The notes under the pieces were generated by a model that saw nothing but the letters and a program-made list of their open reading frames with translations, had not been told where the DNA came from and searched no databases. The translations under genes were made by a program, and so were the position numbers. A stretch of DNA of 7,359 nucleotides from an uncultured Tidjanibacter sp. (lineage in GTDB: Bacteria; Bacteroidota; Bacteroidia; Bacteroidales; Rikenellaceae): NCBI GenBank assembly GCA_934663885.1, contig CAKUKW010000101.1:1-7359 (forward strand), written 5' to 3'. Within the stretch, counting starts at the first letter, position 1. Each line of letters begins with the position of its first letter. This document shows, piece by piece, positions 1 to 5,393 of this stretch.

Positions 1-33
1 GGCGCGCACCTTCAGCCACTCGGTCATTTCTCC
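1..33 (-). tRNA. tRNA-Ser, 5' half only (cut by window edge)
   Basis: Read on the minus strand from 33 down to 1, the bases give a 5' acceptor strand GGAGAAA, then TG at positions 8-9, a D-arm with stem ACC/GGT and loop GAGTGGCTGAA, one linking G, the anticodon-stem strand CGCGC and the C at position 32. The sequence ends just before U33 and the anticodon, so the codon specificity cannot be read. The GGAGA-type acceptor start and the long GAGTGGCTGAA D-loop are typical of bacterial serine tRNAs. The long variable arm, the T-arm and the 3' acceptor strand that would confirm this lie outside the window. Confidence 0.8.
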
Positions 34-142
34 AATAAAAAGCACAACATTCTACTGCATCACAACAGTTTAAGTCGGGAAACGTAAAATGCGGGCTAAG
101 ATTTCCATTACAAATCTGGGAAAAATTCCCCTGAAAATCTCC

Positions 143-175
143 GAAATATATATTTTTTTTTTGTTCTATCCAAAA
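143..175 (-). promoter_or_regulatory. possible promoter for the tRNA-Ser gene
   Basis: On the minus strand a TTTTG (175 to 171) is followed after 20 bases by TATATTTC (150 to 143), one mismatch from the Bacteroidota -7 box TAnnTTTG. Transcription would start near 136 and leave about 100 bases of leader before the tRNA. The surroundings are very AT-rich (ten T in a row on the plus strand around 151-162), so a chance match is possible. Between 34 and 222 I see no gene, only this candidate and a short GGGAA/TTCCC hairpin at 118-130. Confidence 0.3.
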
Positions 176-222
176 TACAGCCCTTATGAACCAAAAGAAA
201 ATCACACGAAAGGACGGAGAGA

Positions 223-1257
223 CTAATTACCATTATCCGACATCTCCCCGCGCATGGGCCTGCCCAGTTTTTTCCTCATTGCCTGGGGAGTCAGTTCCTG
301 CCCCAGCAGGTGCATCATCTTGGCTACGGCGGCCTCCGCAGTGATATCGCCGCCGCTCACGACACCCGCTTCGGCCAGCGCGCGCCCCGTTTCGTAAAGG
401 CTCATATCCACCGAACCGTTCAGGCATTGCGTAACGCTCACGATATAGATTCCATTGCCGACAGCCTCTCGCACGGTGCCAAGGAACCACTCCGCCGTCG
501 GAGCATTCCCCGCCCCGTATGTCTCCAATACCACACCCTTCAGGCCCGGCACTGAAAGCATGGCCCTGAATGCGGTTTGCGTGAGCCCCGGAAATATTTT
601 TATTATAATGACGTCCGTGCTCAGCCTGCCGTTGACCGAGAATTTTTTCCCTCCCGGAGTTTTCATAATATTTGCCTTACGGTAGTGTATCCCCACTCCG
701 ACGTCCGCCAGGGCAGGATAATTATAAGATACAAATGCCTCCAACTCCTCCGCGCTTAGTTTTTTCGTGCGGTTGGCGCGGAACAGCCTGTTCTGGAAAT
801 AAAGGCACACCTCGGGTACTACCGCCTGGCCGCTATCCTTCGCCGCGGCTATCTCTATCGCCGTAAGGAAATTCTCGCGCCCGTCGGTACGGGCCACCCC
901 GAGCGGTATCTGGCTCCCTGTAAAAACGACGGGTTTCCCCAGATTTTCGAACATAAAACTCAGTACCGACGAGGAATAAGACATCGTGTCCGTCCCGTGA
1001 AGGATTACGAACCCGTCGAATTTTTCATAATTCTCCTCTACCACCCCTGCTATCTTCGTCCATAGCTCGGGCGAGACGTTCGAGGAATCTATCGGATCGA
1101 AAGCCACCGCCGTAACCTCTACGTCCAGTTTCCGGAGCGCGGGGAATTCGTCATAGATATCATTGAAATCGAAAGGCACCAGGACTCCCGTCGCAGGATC
1201 CGTTTTCATCCCGATAGTACCTCCCGTATATATTATAAGAACCGATGATCTTGCCAT
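223..1257 (-). CDS. ansA: type I (cytoplasmic) L-asparaginase
   Basis: This 344-residue protein hydrolyses L-asparagine to aspartate and ammonia. It matches the bacterial asparaginase I family in length and motifs. TGGTIG at residues 11-16 contains the nucleophilic threonine (T14, the same number as in E. coli AnsA). DSSN at 57-60 supplies the substrate-binding serine. HGTDTM at 87-92 supplies the second catalytic Thr-Asp pair, and a lysine follows NRT near residue 166. VTQCLNGSV (274-282) includes a cysteine where E. coli AnsA has its allosteric-site cysteine. There is no signal peptide, which fits the cytoplasmic type rather than periplasmic type II. The ATG at 1255-1257 gives MARSS, directly ahead of the first beta strand. 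It lies 121 bases downstream of tatD on the same strand, so co-transcription with dprA-tatD is possible, but I see no convincing promoter or terminator in that gap to decide this. Confidence 0.93.
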   Translation of the reverse strand: MARSSVLIIYTGGTIGMKTDPATGVLVPFDFNDIYDEFPALRKLDVEVTAVAFDPIDSSNVSPELWTKIAGVVEENYEKFDGFVILHGTDTMSYSSSVLSFMFENLGKPVVFTGSQIPLGVARTDGRENFLTAIEIAAAKDSGQAVVPEVCLYFQNRLFRANRTKKLSAEELEAFVSYNYPALADVGVGIHYRKANIMKTPGGKKFSVNGRLSTDVIIIKIFPGLTQTAFRAMLSVPGLKGVVLETYGAGNAPTAEWFLGTVREAVGNGIYIVSVTQCLNGSVDMSLYETGRALAEAGVVSGGDITAEAAVAKMMHLLGQELTPQAMRKKLGRPMRGEMSDNGN

Positions 1258-1378
1258 TTGTTCACATATTATGTTATCTCAAACCTGAAAGCCAGGGCAA
1301 AGGGACTGAAACCTATGCTACTGATTATGCCGTGTTTTTACATATTAATTATTCCGTAATCTGCGCCCAATTAAAAAA

Positions 1379-2173
1379 TCAGCCAAAATCTATCCCGAAC
1401 ATCCCCGCGGCATTAGCCGTTGTGACCACAGCGACTTCCTCCGGCCGGAGTCCTTTAATCTCCGCAACCTTATTGCAAATATACGTTAAATATCCGCTTT
1501 CGTTGCGCTTCCCCCTGTAAGGCACGGGAGGAAGGTAAGGAGAGTCGGTTTCCAGCACGATATCAGAAAGGGGGATCCGTTCCAGTATTTCCGGCAGAGC
1601 CGACTTCTTATAAGTGACCGGGCCCCCGATTCCGAAAAGAAAATCGCCCGATTCTTTTATCGCGTAATAATCGTCGAGGCTGCCGCTGAACGAATGCATG
1701 ACGCCGCGGACGCCTTTGCCGGCGAACCTACCGAGCATGGCCCTCATCTCTGGCCACGCGTCGCGGGTATGTATGACAAGGGGCAGGCTGTAACCAAGCG
1801 ACAACTCTATCTGCCTCCCGAAAACTTCCTCCTGCCTGCCCAGCCAGTCCTTGCTCCAATATAGGTCGAGCCCAACTTCTCCCACGGCATAAAATTTTCC
1901 AACAGGAGGATTTTCCAGATATTCCTCAACAAGGGAAAGCTCTTCGAGGTAACCGGGATTATCGTTGACCGAAGTGGGGTGCAGCCCCATCATAGGAAGG
2001 CAGTAGCCGGGATATTCCGCGCAAACACCCAGCAGCCTTTCGTGCGAGCCGGAGTCTACCGCAGGGCACATCATCAGCCCCACGCCCGCAGCCCTGGCAC
2101 GAACGACGGCCTCATCCCTGTCGGTATCGAAAGCCTCGTCATAAATATGCGTATGCGAATCTATAAGTTTCAT
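1379..2173 (-). CDS. tatD: TatD-family metal-dependent DNase/hydrolase
   Basis: This is a 264-residue TIM-barrel amidohydrolase-fold enzyme; characterised TatD proteins are Mg-dependent DNA exonucleases acting in the cytoplasm. The full set of family motifs is present in order: DSHTHI with metal ligands H7 and H9, GLHP at 63-66, GEVGLD with bridging E99, IHTRDA with H135, MHSFSG with H160, and ETDSPYLPP with D210, followed by PYRGKRNE. Length is normal for the family. Its ATG overlaps the dprA stop in an ATGA arrangement (start at 2173-2171, stop TGA at 2172-2170), which implies translational coupling and fixes the start. The YcfH/YjjV/TatD subgroups cannot be separated by eye. The link to DprA suggests DNA handling, but the pairing may be only a conserved housekeeping order. 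Confidence 0.93.
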   Translation of the reverse strand: MKLIDSHTHIYDEAFDTDRDEAVVRARAAGVGLMMCPAVDSGSHERLLGVCAEYPGYCLPMMGLHPTSVNDNPGYLEELSLVEEYLENPPVGKFYAVGEVGLDLYWSKDWLGRQEEVFGRQIELSLGYSLPLVIHTRDAWPEMRAMLGRFAGKGVRGVMHSFSGSLDDYYAIKESGDFLFGIGGPVTYKKSALPEILERIPLSDIVLETDSPYLPPVPYRGKRNESGYLTYICNKVAEIKGLRPEEVAVVTTANAAGMFGIDFG

Positions 2174-3270
2174 ATTTTTTCATATATTTTACCGGGAAGC
2201 GGCCTTACCACACCGCCTATTTCCAGGCTTAGCAATATTCCCGCCAACTCTCCCACTGAAGTGCCGCTACGCAGCGCCAGAGTATCCACGTCCACCGCTT
2301 CCCCTTCACCGAAACATTCGACGACCCTTTTTTCGGCGGCGCTCAGCAGAGGAGCGTGGACCGCGGCCCTGGGAACACGCCCGGGCGTGGATATATCCCA
2401 CCCCATTTCATGGAAAACATCGTCGCCTGAAGTCACCATGCCCGCCCTGCGCCGCTTGATAAGTAGATTCGGGCCTTCCGAACAGCGGTCGCCCGCCCGT
2501 CCCGGCACAGCCATTACCGTACGGTTATAGCTTTCGGCAAGCTCCGCGGTCGAAAGAGAACCTCCGCTCGAAGGCGATTCGACCACGACGGTTCCTTCGC
2601 CAATCCCCGCTATTATGCGGTTGCGGGGTATGAAATAGGAACCGTTAAGTTTTGTCTGCGAATGCAGCTCGCTTACTATGGCGCCACCGCTCTGGACTAT
2701 ATCTTCGGCCAGCGCCCTGTGCTGCGAAGGTGTTATATCCGGTAAAGGGTTCGCGATTACAGCTACGGTTTTCAGCCCGTACCTCAACGCCGCGCGGTGG
2801 CAGGCGCCGTCCACCCCATAAGCCAGGCCGCTGACTACGCACAGGTTTCTGTCGAGCTCGGACATACGGCCGACCAATACATCACACATCCTCTGCCCGT
2901 ATGGCGTTATAGTCCTTGTCCCTACCATAGACAGCATCCTGCCCGCCAGCGCCCGTACATCTCCTCTTACATAAAGCACGTGGGGGTAATCGGGGCACTC
3001 ACGCAGGAAACCGGGATATTCGGGATCGGTGGAAGAAACCCCGGTAAGAGAGTTGCGCTCCATATACCTGAGCTCCTTTTCCGATTGCGAATGAAAATTC
3101 TTTTTCAATAGTCCGCGAGCAAGTTCGGGTTTTAACCCCGCACCCTCCGTAAGTTCCGGTTCCGATGCGCGAAATACAGCTTCAGCGCTGCCGAACACGG
3201 AAAGGAGCCACACGATACCTTTTGTTCCGAGTCCTTGTTGAAGGGTAAGCGCTATGTCGTCGATATTCAT
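2170..3270 (-). CDS. dprA: DNA-processing protein DprA/Smf
   Basis: DprA loads RecA on incoming single-stranded DNA during natural transformation and is widely kept in bacteria with no known competence. This 366-residue protein has an N-terminal helical SAM/HhH-like region (about 1-70) and a Rossmann-like DprA core from about 75 to 290. The core shows MVGTRTITPYG (115-125), VSGLAYGVD (146-154), IPRNRIIAG (214-222), GGSLSTAEL (236-244) and AVPGRAGD (254-261). A C-terminal winged helix (about 308-365, ending in GKIYEKI) corresponds to the DprA_WH domain. One departure is VIANPLPD at 171-178, where family members usually have a glycine-rich V-x-G-x-G-L-D type turn. The ATG at 3268-3270 gives the usual short lead into the first helix. 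The stop overlaps the tatD start by 4 bases. No clear promoter was found upstream on this strand. Confidence 0.95.
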   Translation of the reverse strand: MNIDDIALTLQQGLGTKGIVWLLSVFGSAEAVFRASEPELTEGAGLKPELARGLLKKNFHSQSEKELRYMERNSLTGVSSTDPEYPGFLRECPDYPHVLYVRGDVRALAGRMLSMVGTRTITPYGQRMCDVLVGRMSELDRNLCVVSGLAYGVDGACHRAALRYGLKTVAVIANPLPDITPSQHRALAEDIVQSGGAIVSELHSQTKLNGSYFIPRNRIIAGIGEGTVVVESPSSGGSLSTAELAESYNRTVMAVPGRAGDRCSEGPNLLIKRRRAGMVTSGDDVFHEMGWDISTPGRVPRAAVHAPLLSAAEKRVVECFGEGEAVDVDTLALRSGTSVGELAGILLSLEIGGVVRPLPGKIYEKI

Positions 3271-3367
3271 AAGTGTCGGTTTTCCAGCCTGTACAGCTTC
3301 GTAAAATTAAGAAAAAGAAACGAACCGCGGCAGGACAGAATAAAAATACAACGGAAACCGGCATAGT

Positions 3368-3398
3368 TTTGCGGGATAAATTTTAATCCCTATATTTG
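3368..3398 (+). promoter_or_regulatory. Bacteroidota-type promoter, probably for tRNA-Cys
   Basis: TTTG at 3368-3371 and TATATTTG at 3391-3398 are separated by exactly 19 bases, a full match to the -33 TTTG / -7 TAnnTTTG consensus. The predicted start near 3405 leaves about 94 bases of leader before the tRNA. The 3271-3498 interval holds no convincing gene. It also contains the 10-bp palindrome CCGGATCCGG at 3464-3473, for which I have no function. Confidence 0.65.
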
Positions 3399-3498
3399 CA
3401 ATCCCGAAAAGTGCCGTAAATCCGGGGCATCCGCCGAAATTGATTCCAGGATGTTTTTCAGTTCCGGATCCGGCAGTCATACTTTTCAGGGCCGACAT

Positions 3499-3569
3499 GG
3501 TGCGATGGCCGAGCGGTTAGGCAGAGGTCTGCAAAACCTCGTACAGCGGTTCGATTCCGCTTCGCACCT
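3499..3569 (+). tRNA. tRNA-Cys (anticodon GCA)
   Basis: A complete 71-base cloverleaf can be folded. The acceptor GGTGCGA (3499-3505) pairs perfectly with TCGCACC (3562-3568). The D-stem is GCC/GGC, and the anticodon stem GAGGT/ACCTC (3524-3528/3536-3540) encloses loop CTGCAAA with anticodon GCA at 3531-3533. A 4-base variable loop GTAC follows, then T-stem AGCGG/CCGCT with loop TTCGATT. The discriminator base is T at 3569; U73 is the known identity base of cysteine tRNAs. The 3' CCA is not encoded. The VOC gene converges on it with a 31-base gap, and no clear U-tract terminator separates them. Confidence 0.97.
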
Positions 3570-3600
3570 CACTCAACACTAACGGCCCAAGCGGTATAAG

Positions 3601-3957
3601 TTATTTGTGCTCTATAAGCGCATATCTTATCCCGTCCGGATCTTTTATCATTGCCATACGGCCCACAAGTGTAGGGGTGATATCTGTCATTATCTCGACT
3701 GAATCAGAGCGCATTCTCTCCACGATTGAATCGAGATCCTTTACATCCATACCAACCGAATACAAACCTACCGGGAAAGATTTATCTTCGATTATTTCGA
3801 GCATCGTTTCCCCCTTTCCTTTCAAAAGACAAATTTTAGTATTCGGGCCGGGAGCATAGCTGCTATCTACCGAGAAACCCATTATTTCGGTATAGAACTT
3901 TACCGATTCTTCCATATTCCCGACGATCATAGTCGAGTAAGCGATTTTCATTTCCAT
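3601..3957 (-). CDS. single-domain VOC (glyoxalase/bleomycin-resistance fold) protein
   Basis: This is a 118-residue protein with one vicinal-oxygen-chelate domain of two beta-alpha-beta-beta-beta units. The first unit is IAYSTMIVGNMEESVKFYTE (5-24) followed by KICLLKGKGETMLEIIE (41-57). The second is YSVGMDVKDLDSIVERM (66-82) followed by MAMIKDPDGIRYALIEH (101-117). The NMEESVKFYTEIMGF segment and the KDPDGIRYALIE ending are characteristic. Of the four glyoxalase I metal-ligand positions, acidic residues remain near E54 and E116, but the histidines are replaced (Y6/S7 and S67 regions). Zn/Ni glyoxalase I activity is therefore unlikely; a binding, sequestering or resistance role is possible. 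The gene lies 31 bases downstream of the MarR gene and is probably co-transcribed with it and controlled by it. M1 (3957) and M3 (3951) are both possible starts. The substrate is unknown. Confidence 0.85.
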   Translation of the reverse strand: MEMKIAYSTMIVGNMEESVKFYTEIMGFSVDSSYAPGPNTKICLLKGKGETMLEIIEDKSFPVGLYSVGMDVKDLDSIVERMRSDSVEIMTDITPTLVGRMAMIKDPDGIRYALIEHK

Positions 3958-3988
3958 TTTAGAATAATTTAAAAATACATATACTATT

Positions 3989-4444
3989 TCATTTGTCTAA
4001 CTCATATAATTGCCTCGAAATATTGGCCTCCATCACACGCAAAATCTCCAGAAGGAATTCCTGATCCTCGCTACTTATGCCGGAAATAGATTCCGACATA
4101 GTTTTATTCCGGACTTTCTCAACCCTCTCTCGTATAGCATTGGCTTTAGGTCGCAGAAATACACGGAAGCTCCGTTTGTCACGTATATCGTTCCTTTTCT
4201 CGACATATCCATCCCTGACCAGCTTATCAATAATTCGCGTCACATTTGAAAAATCCTTTTTGGAGAGTCCCGCAATTTCCCCTACAGTCAATCCGTCCTC
4301 TGCCCATAGATAATAAAGCAATGCCCATTGATCGGGTGTGATTTCAAGGCCCTCGTCATTTAGGGACTTATATATGAGCCTCTTCGCCAGAGCCGCAATA
4401 ACCGCCATGCGGTGATTGATATTTTTATCGAGTTCGCTAATCAT
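3989..4444 (-). CDS. MarR-family transcriptional regulator
   Basis: This is a 151-residue dimeric winged-helix repressor of the MarR type. Helices that would form the dimer interface lie at about 5-33 and 108-150. The DNA-binding winged helix spans about 35-105: ITPDQWALLYYL, then GLTVGEIAGLSKKDFSNVTRIIDKL (51-75) as helix-turn-helix, then the wing YVEKRNDIRDKRSFRVFL (80-97) with the D-x-R-x-x-R-S pattern typical of the family. There is no cysteine, which argues against an OhrR-like thiol sensor; a small-molecule ligand is more likely. It is the first gene of a two-gene unit with the VOC protein. Its promoter is covered by two inverted repeats ending about 10 bases before its ATG, so autorepression is likely. 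The ligand is not known. Confidence 0.92.
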   Translation of the reverse strand: MISELDKNINHRMAVIAALAKRLIYKSLNDEGLEITPDQWALLYYLWAEDGLTVGEIAGLSKKDFSNVTRIIDKLVRDGYVEKRNDIRDKRSFRVFLRPKANAIRERVEKVRNKTMSESISGISSEDQEFLLEILRVMEANISRQLYELDK

Positions 4445-4453
4445 AATTCAGCT

Positions 4454-4471
4454 TATTTGTCATGGCAAATA
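4454..4471. promoter_or_regulatory. MarR operator candidate 1 (over the -7 box)
   Basis: Perfect 6-bp inverted repeat TATTTG-TCATGG-CAAATA (18 bp). It shares its half-sites and 6-base spacing with the second repeat at 4478-4501. Its right half overlaps the -7 box of the minus-strand MarR promoter and its left half covers the expected transcription start. The dyad and the length fit the 16-20 bp sites bound by MarR dimers. Binding itself is inferred. Confidence 0.7.
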
Positions 4472-4496
4472 TATTTGATTTATTTGACATAACAAA
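4466..4496 (-). promoter_or_regulatory. promoter of the marR-VOC unit
   Basis: On the minus strand TTTG (4496 to 4493), 19 bases, then TATATTTG (4473 to 4466) is a full match to the Bacteroidota -33/-7 consensus. Transcription should start near 4460, giving a leader of about 15 bases to the MarR ATG at 4444. Both promoter boxes lie inside the inverted repeats called as MarR operators. Confidence 0.75.
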
Positions 4497-4501
4497 TAAA
4501 T
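4478..4501. promoter_or_regulatory. MarR operator candidate 2 (over the -33 box)
   Basis: Perfect 9-bp inverted repeat ATTTATTTG-ACATAA-CAAATAAAT (24 bp). Its core TATTTG-N6-CAAATA is the same as in the repeat at 4454-4471, and the spacers are alike (TCATGG and ACATAA). The two dyad centres are 27 bp apart. The right arm contains the -33 TTTG of the minus-strand MarR promoter. An extra TATTTG half-site at 4472-4477 lies between the two. Confidence 0.72.
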
Positions 4502-4532
4502 TTCTAAAAAAAATTAAGGGAGTATCCCAAAA

Positions 4533-4568
4533 AGCCAATAATTAAAGCCAGGGTTAATTATTCCGGCT
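4533..4568. repeat. inverted repeat/hairpin between the two regulators
   Basis: AATAATTAA (4537-4545) and TTAATTATT (4554-4562) pair perfectly around an 8-base loop AGCCAGGG. Outside this, AGCC (4533-4536) pairs with GGCT (4565-4568) across a 2-base bulge, giving about 13 pairs. On the minus strand the hairpin is followed by five T, like a terminator, but no gene on that strand ends here. Beside it lies a short GGGAGTATCCC at 4518-4528. The role is unknown: it may insulate the divergent modules or be debris of a mobile element. Confidence 0.5.
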
Positions 4569-4693
4569 ATAAAAAATACCTTTATATTTGAAAATGAGTG
4601 GATAATAAATATGATATACCTTAAAGCGTGCCTGCTGCATTGAGGGATTTTTATTTTTTCTTAATGAAATGGTATTTATCCAAAAGTATTGTA

Positions 4694-4701
4694 TATATTT
4701 G
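4694..4701 (+). promoter_or_regulatory. -7 box of the tetR promoter
   Basis: TATATTTG is a full match to TAnnTTTG and sits 23 bases before the tetR ATG, immediately against the operator palindrome at 4702-4717. No good -33 TTG is found 19-21 bases upstream (the region reads ATGG), so the promoter may be weak. A second TATATTTG at 4583-4590 also lacks a -33 partner. Confidence 0.55.
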
Positions 4702-4717
4702 CAGAGCATTTGCTCTG
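4702..4717. promoter_or_regulatory. TetR operator, copy 1 (before tetR)
   Basis: CAGAGCATTTGCTCTG is a perfect 7-bp inverted repeat around TT. It starts at the base after the -7 box and ends 7 bases before the tetR ATG, so a bound dimer would cover the transcription start. The same 16 bases recur at 5343-5358 before the radical SAM gene. An exact 16-base repeat within about 640 bases, dyad in both copies and placed before both genes of the module, is strong evidence for the operator of the adjacent TetR protein. Confidence 0.85.
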
Positions 4718-4724
4718 TTATTAT

Positions 4725-5321
4725 ATGAAAGACTCTAAAGAACATATAATGAAGACTGCCTTTATGCTTTTCATGCAGAAAAGTTATAAGGCCGTCACCC
4801 TGCGAGAAATTATCGCCAGGTCGGGATTCTCCAACGGAGCCTTCTATCATTATTTTAAAACCAAAGAGGAGCTTTTCATAGAAGTCGCCAATCATTACTG
4901 GTTCGAATTCATCAATATCCCGTTTCACGCATGGGAGGGAATTACCCTGAAAGATTTCATCAGGGAGTCCCTGCAAAGGAGCGAGAGCGTAATGGATGTA
5001 ATTGACAAGGAATTCAACATGGAGGGTGAAGGCGCGAATTTTTATTCCTTCGTATTTGAAGCTTACCGCATCGTCCCTGAATTCAGGGAGAGAACGCTTC
5101 AAGCCCAGAATATGGAGCTTGCGGTATGGATGGGGGTAATAGCAAGTGCCAGAAAGTCGGGAGAGATCGGTTCGGATCTTGATGACCAGACACTTGCCCA
5201 ATACTTTGTGACGATATCCTATGGCAATGCAATTACACGGCTTATCAATCAGGACGTGAGTTATATGCGTAATACGATGCGTTCACTGTGGGAAGGATTG
5301 TACGACATGATCAAAGCATAA
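4725..5321 (+). CDS. TetR-family transcriptional regulator
   Basis: This 198-residue TetR-type repressor has the usual N-terminal DNA-binding domain: helix 1 SKEHIMKTAFMLFMQKSY (4-21), then AVTLREIIARSGFSNGAFYHYFKTKEELF (23-51), which matches the family pattern of helix-turn-helix followed by YxYFxxKExL. Residues about 55-198 form the helical ligand-binding and dimer domain, too divergent to suggest a ligand. The ATG at 4725 was chosen because an upstream in-frame TTG at 4689 would place the promoter and operator inside the coding region, and because KEHI belongs to helix 1. Identical palindromes stand before this gene and in the 72-base gap before the radical SAM gene, so it probably represses itself and that gene. 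Confidence 0.93.
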   Translation: MKDSKEHIMKTAFMLFMQKSYKAVTLREIIARSGFSNGAFYHYFKTKEELFIEVANHYWFEFINIPFHAWEGITLKDFIRESLQRSESVMDVIDKEFNMEGEGANFYSFVFEAYRIVPEFRERTLQAQNMELAVWMGVIASARKSGEIGSDLDDQTLAQYFVTISYGNAITRLINQDVSYMRNTMRSLWEGLYDMIKA

Positions 5322-5342
5322 TTATATTTTTTTACACTAAAA

Positions 5343-5358
5343 CAGAGCATTTGCTCTG
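5343..5358. promoter_or_regulatory. TetR operator, copy 2 (before the radical SAM gene)
   Basis: Exact second copy of CAGAGCATTTGCTCTG, located 21 bases after the tetR stop and 35 bases before the radical SAM ATG. The closest promoter-like element is TATATTTT at 5323-5330, one mismatch from TAnnTTTG, whose start would fall just before the palindrome, but its -33 partner is poor (TTG at 5298-5300, 22-base spacing). Either the radical SAM gene has its own repressed promoter, or the site acts as a block on read-through from tetR. Confidence 0.85.
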
Positions 5359-5393
5359 CCTGAAAAAACAATACATCATTAAAATCATAAAGT

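Noticed and set aside
118..130. GGGAA-AAA-TTCCC as a terminator for the asparaginase gene
   Set aside because: Only five pairs, no T-run after it on the minus strand, and about 90 bases from the stop codon.
1287..1356. Words AAAGCCAGGG and TTAATTATTCCG shared with 4544-4565
   Set aside because: Matches of 10 and 12 bases are expected about once by chance in a window of this size, and the two words are spaced differently in the two places.
1979..2530. Plus-strand open frame of 183 codons across tatD and dprA
   Set aside because: It is antisense to two well-supported genes; the translation is rich in Pro, Arg and Ser, as expected of a shadow frame.
3464..3473. Palindrome CCGGATCCGG before tRNA-Cys
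   Set aside because: A single short dyad with no second copy and no link to a regulator; probably chance.
3307..3498. Minus-strand 63-codon frame between dprA and tRNA-Cys
   Set aside because: It overlaps the tRNA-Cys promoter and shows no motif and no promoter of its own; judged to be chance.
4611..4643. Tiny plus-strand frame MIYLKACLLH, considered as a leader or precursor peptide
   Set aside because: Ten residues, a poorly supported promoter (TATATTTG at 4583 without -33 box), no leader/core organisation, and located before tetR rather than beside the radical SAM gene.
4554..5201. Long minus-strand open frame (215 codons) opposite tetR
   Set aside because: It lies antisense to a clear TetR protein, has no recognisable motif, and its composition follows the complementary codons.
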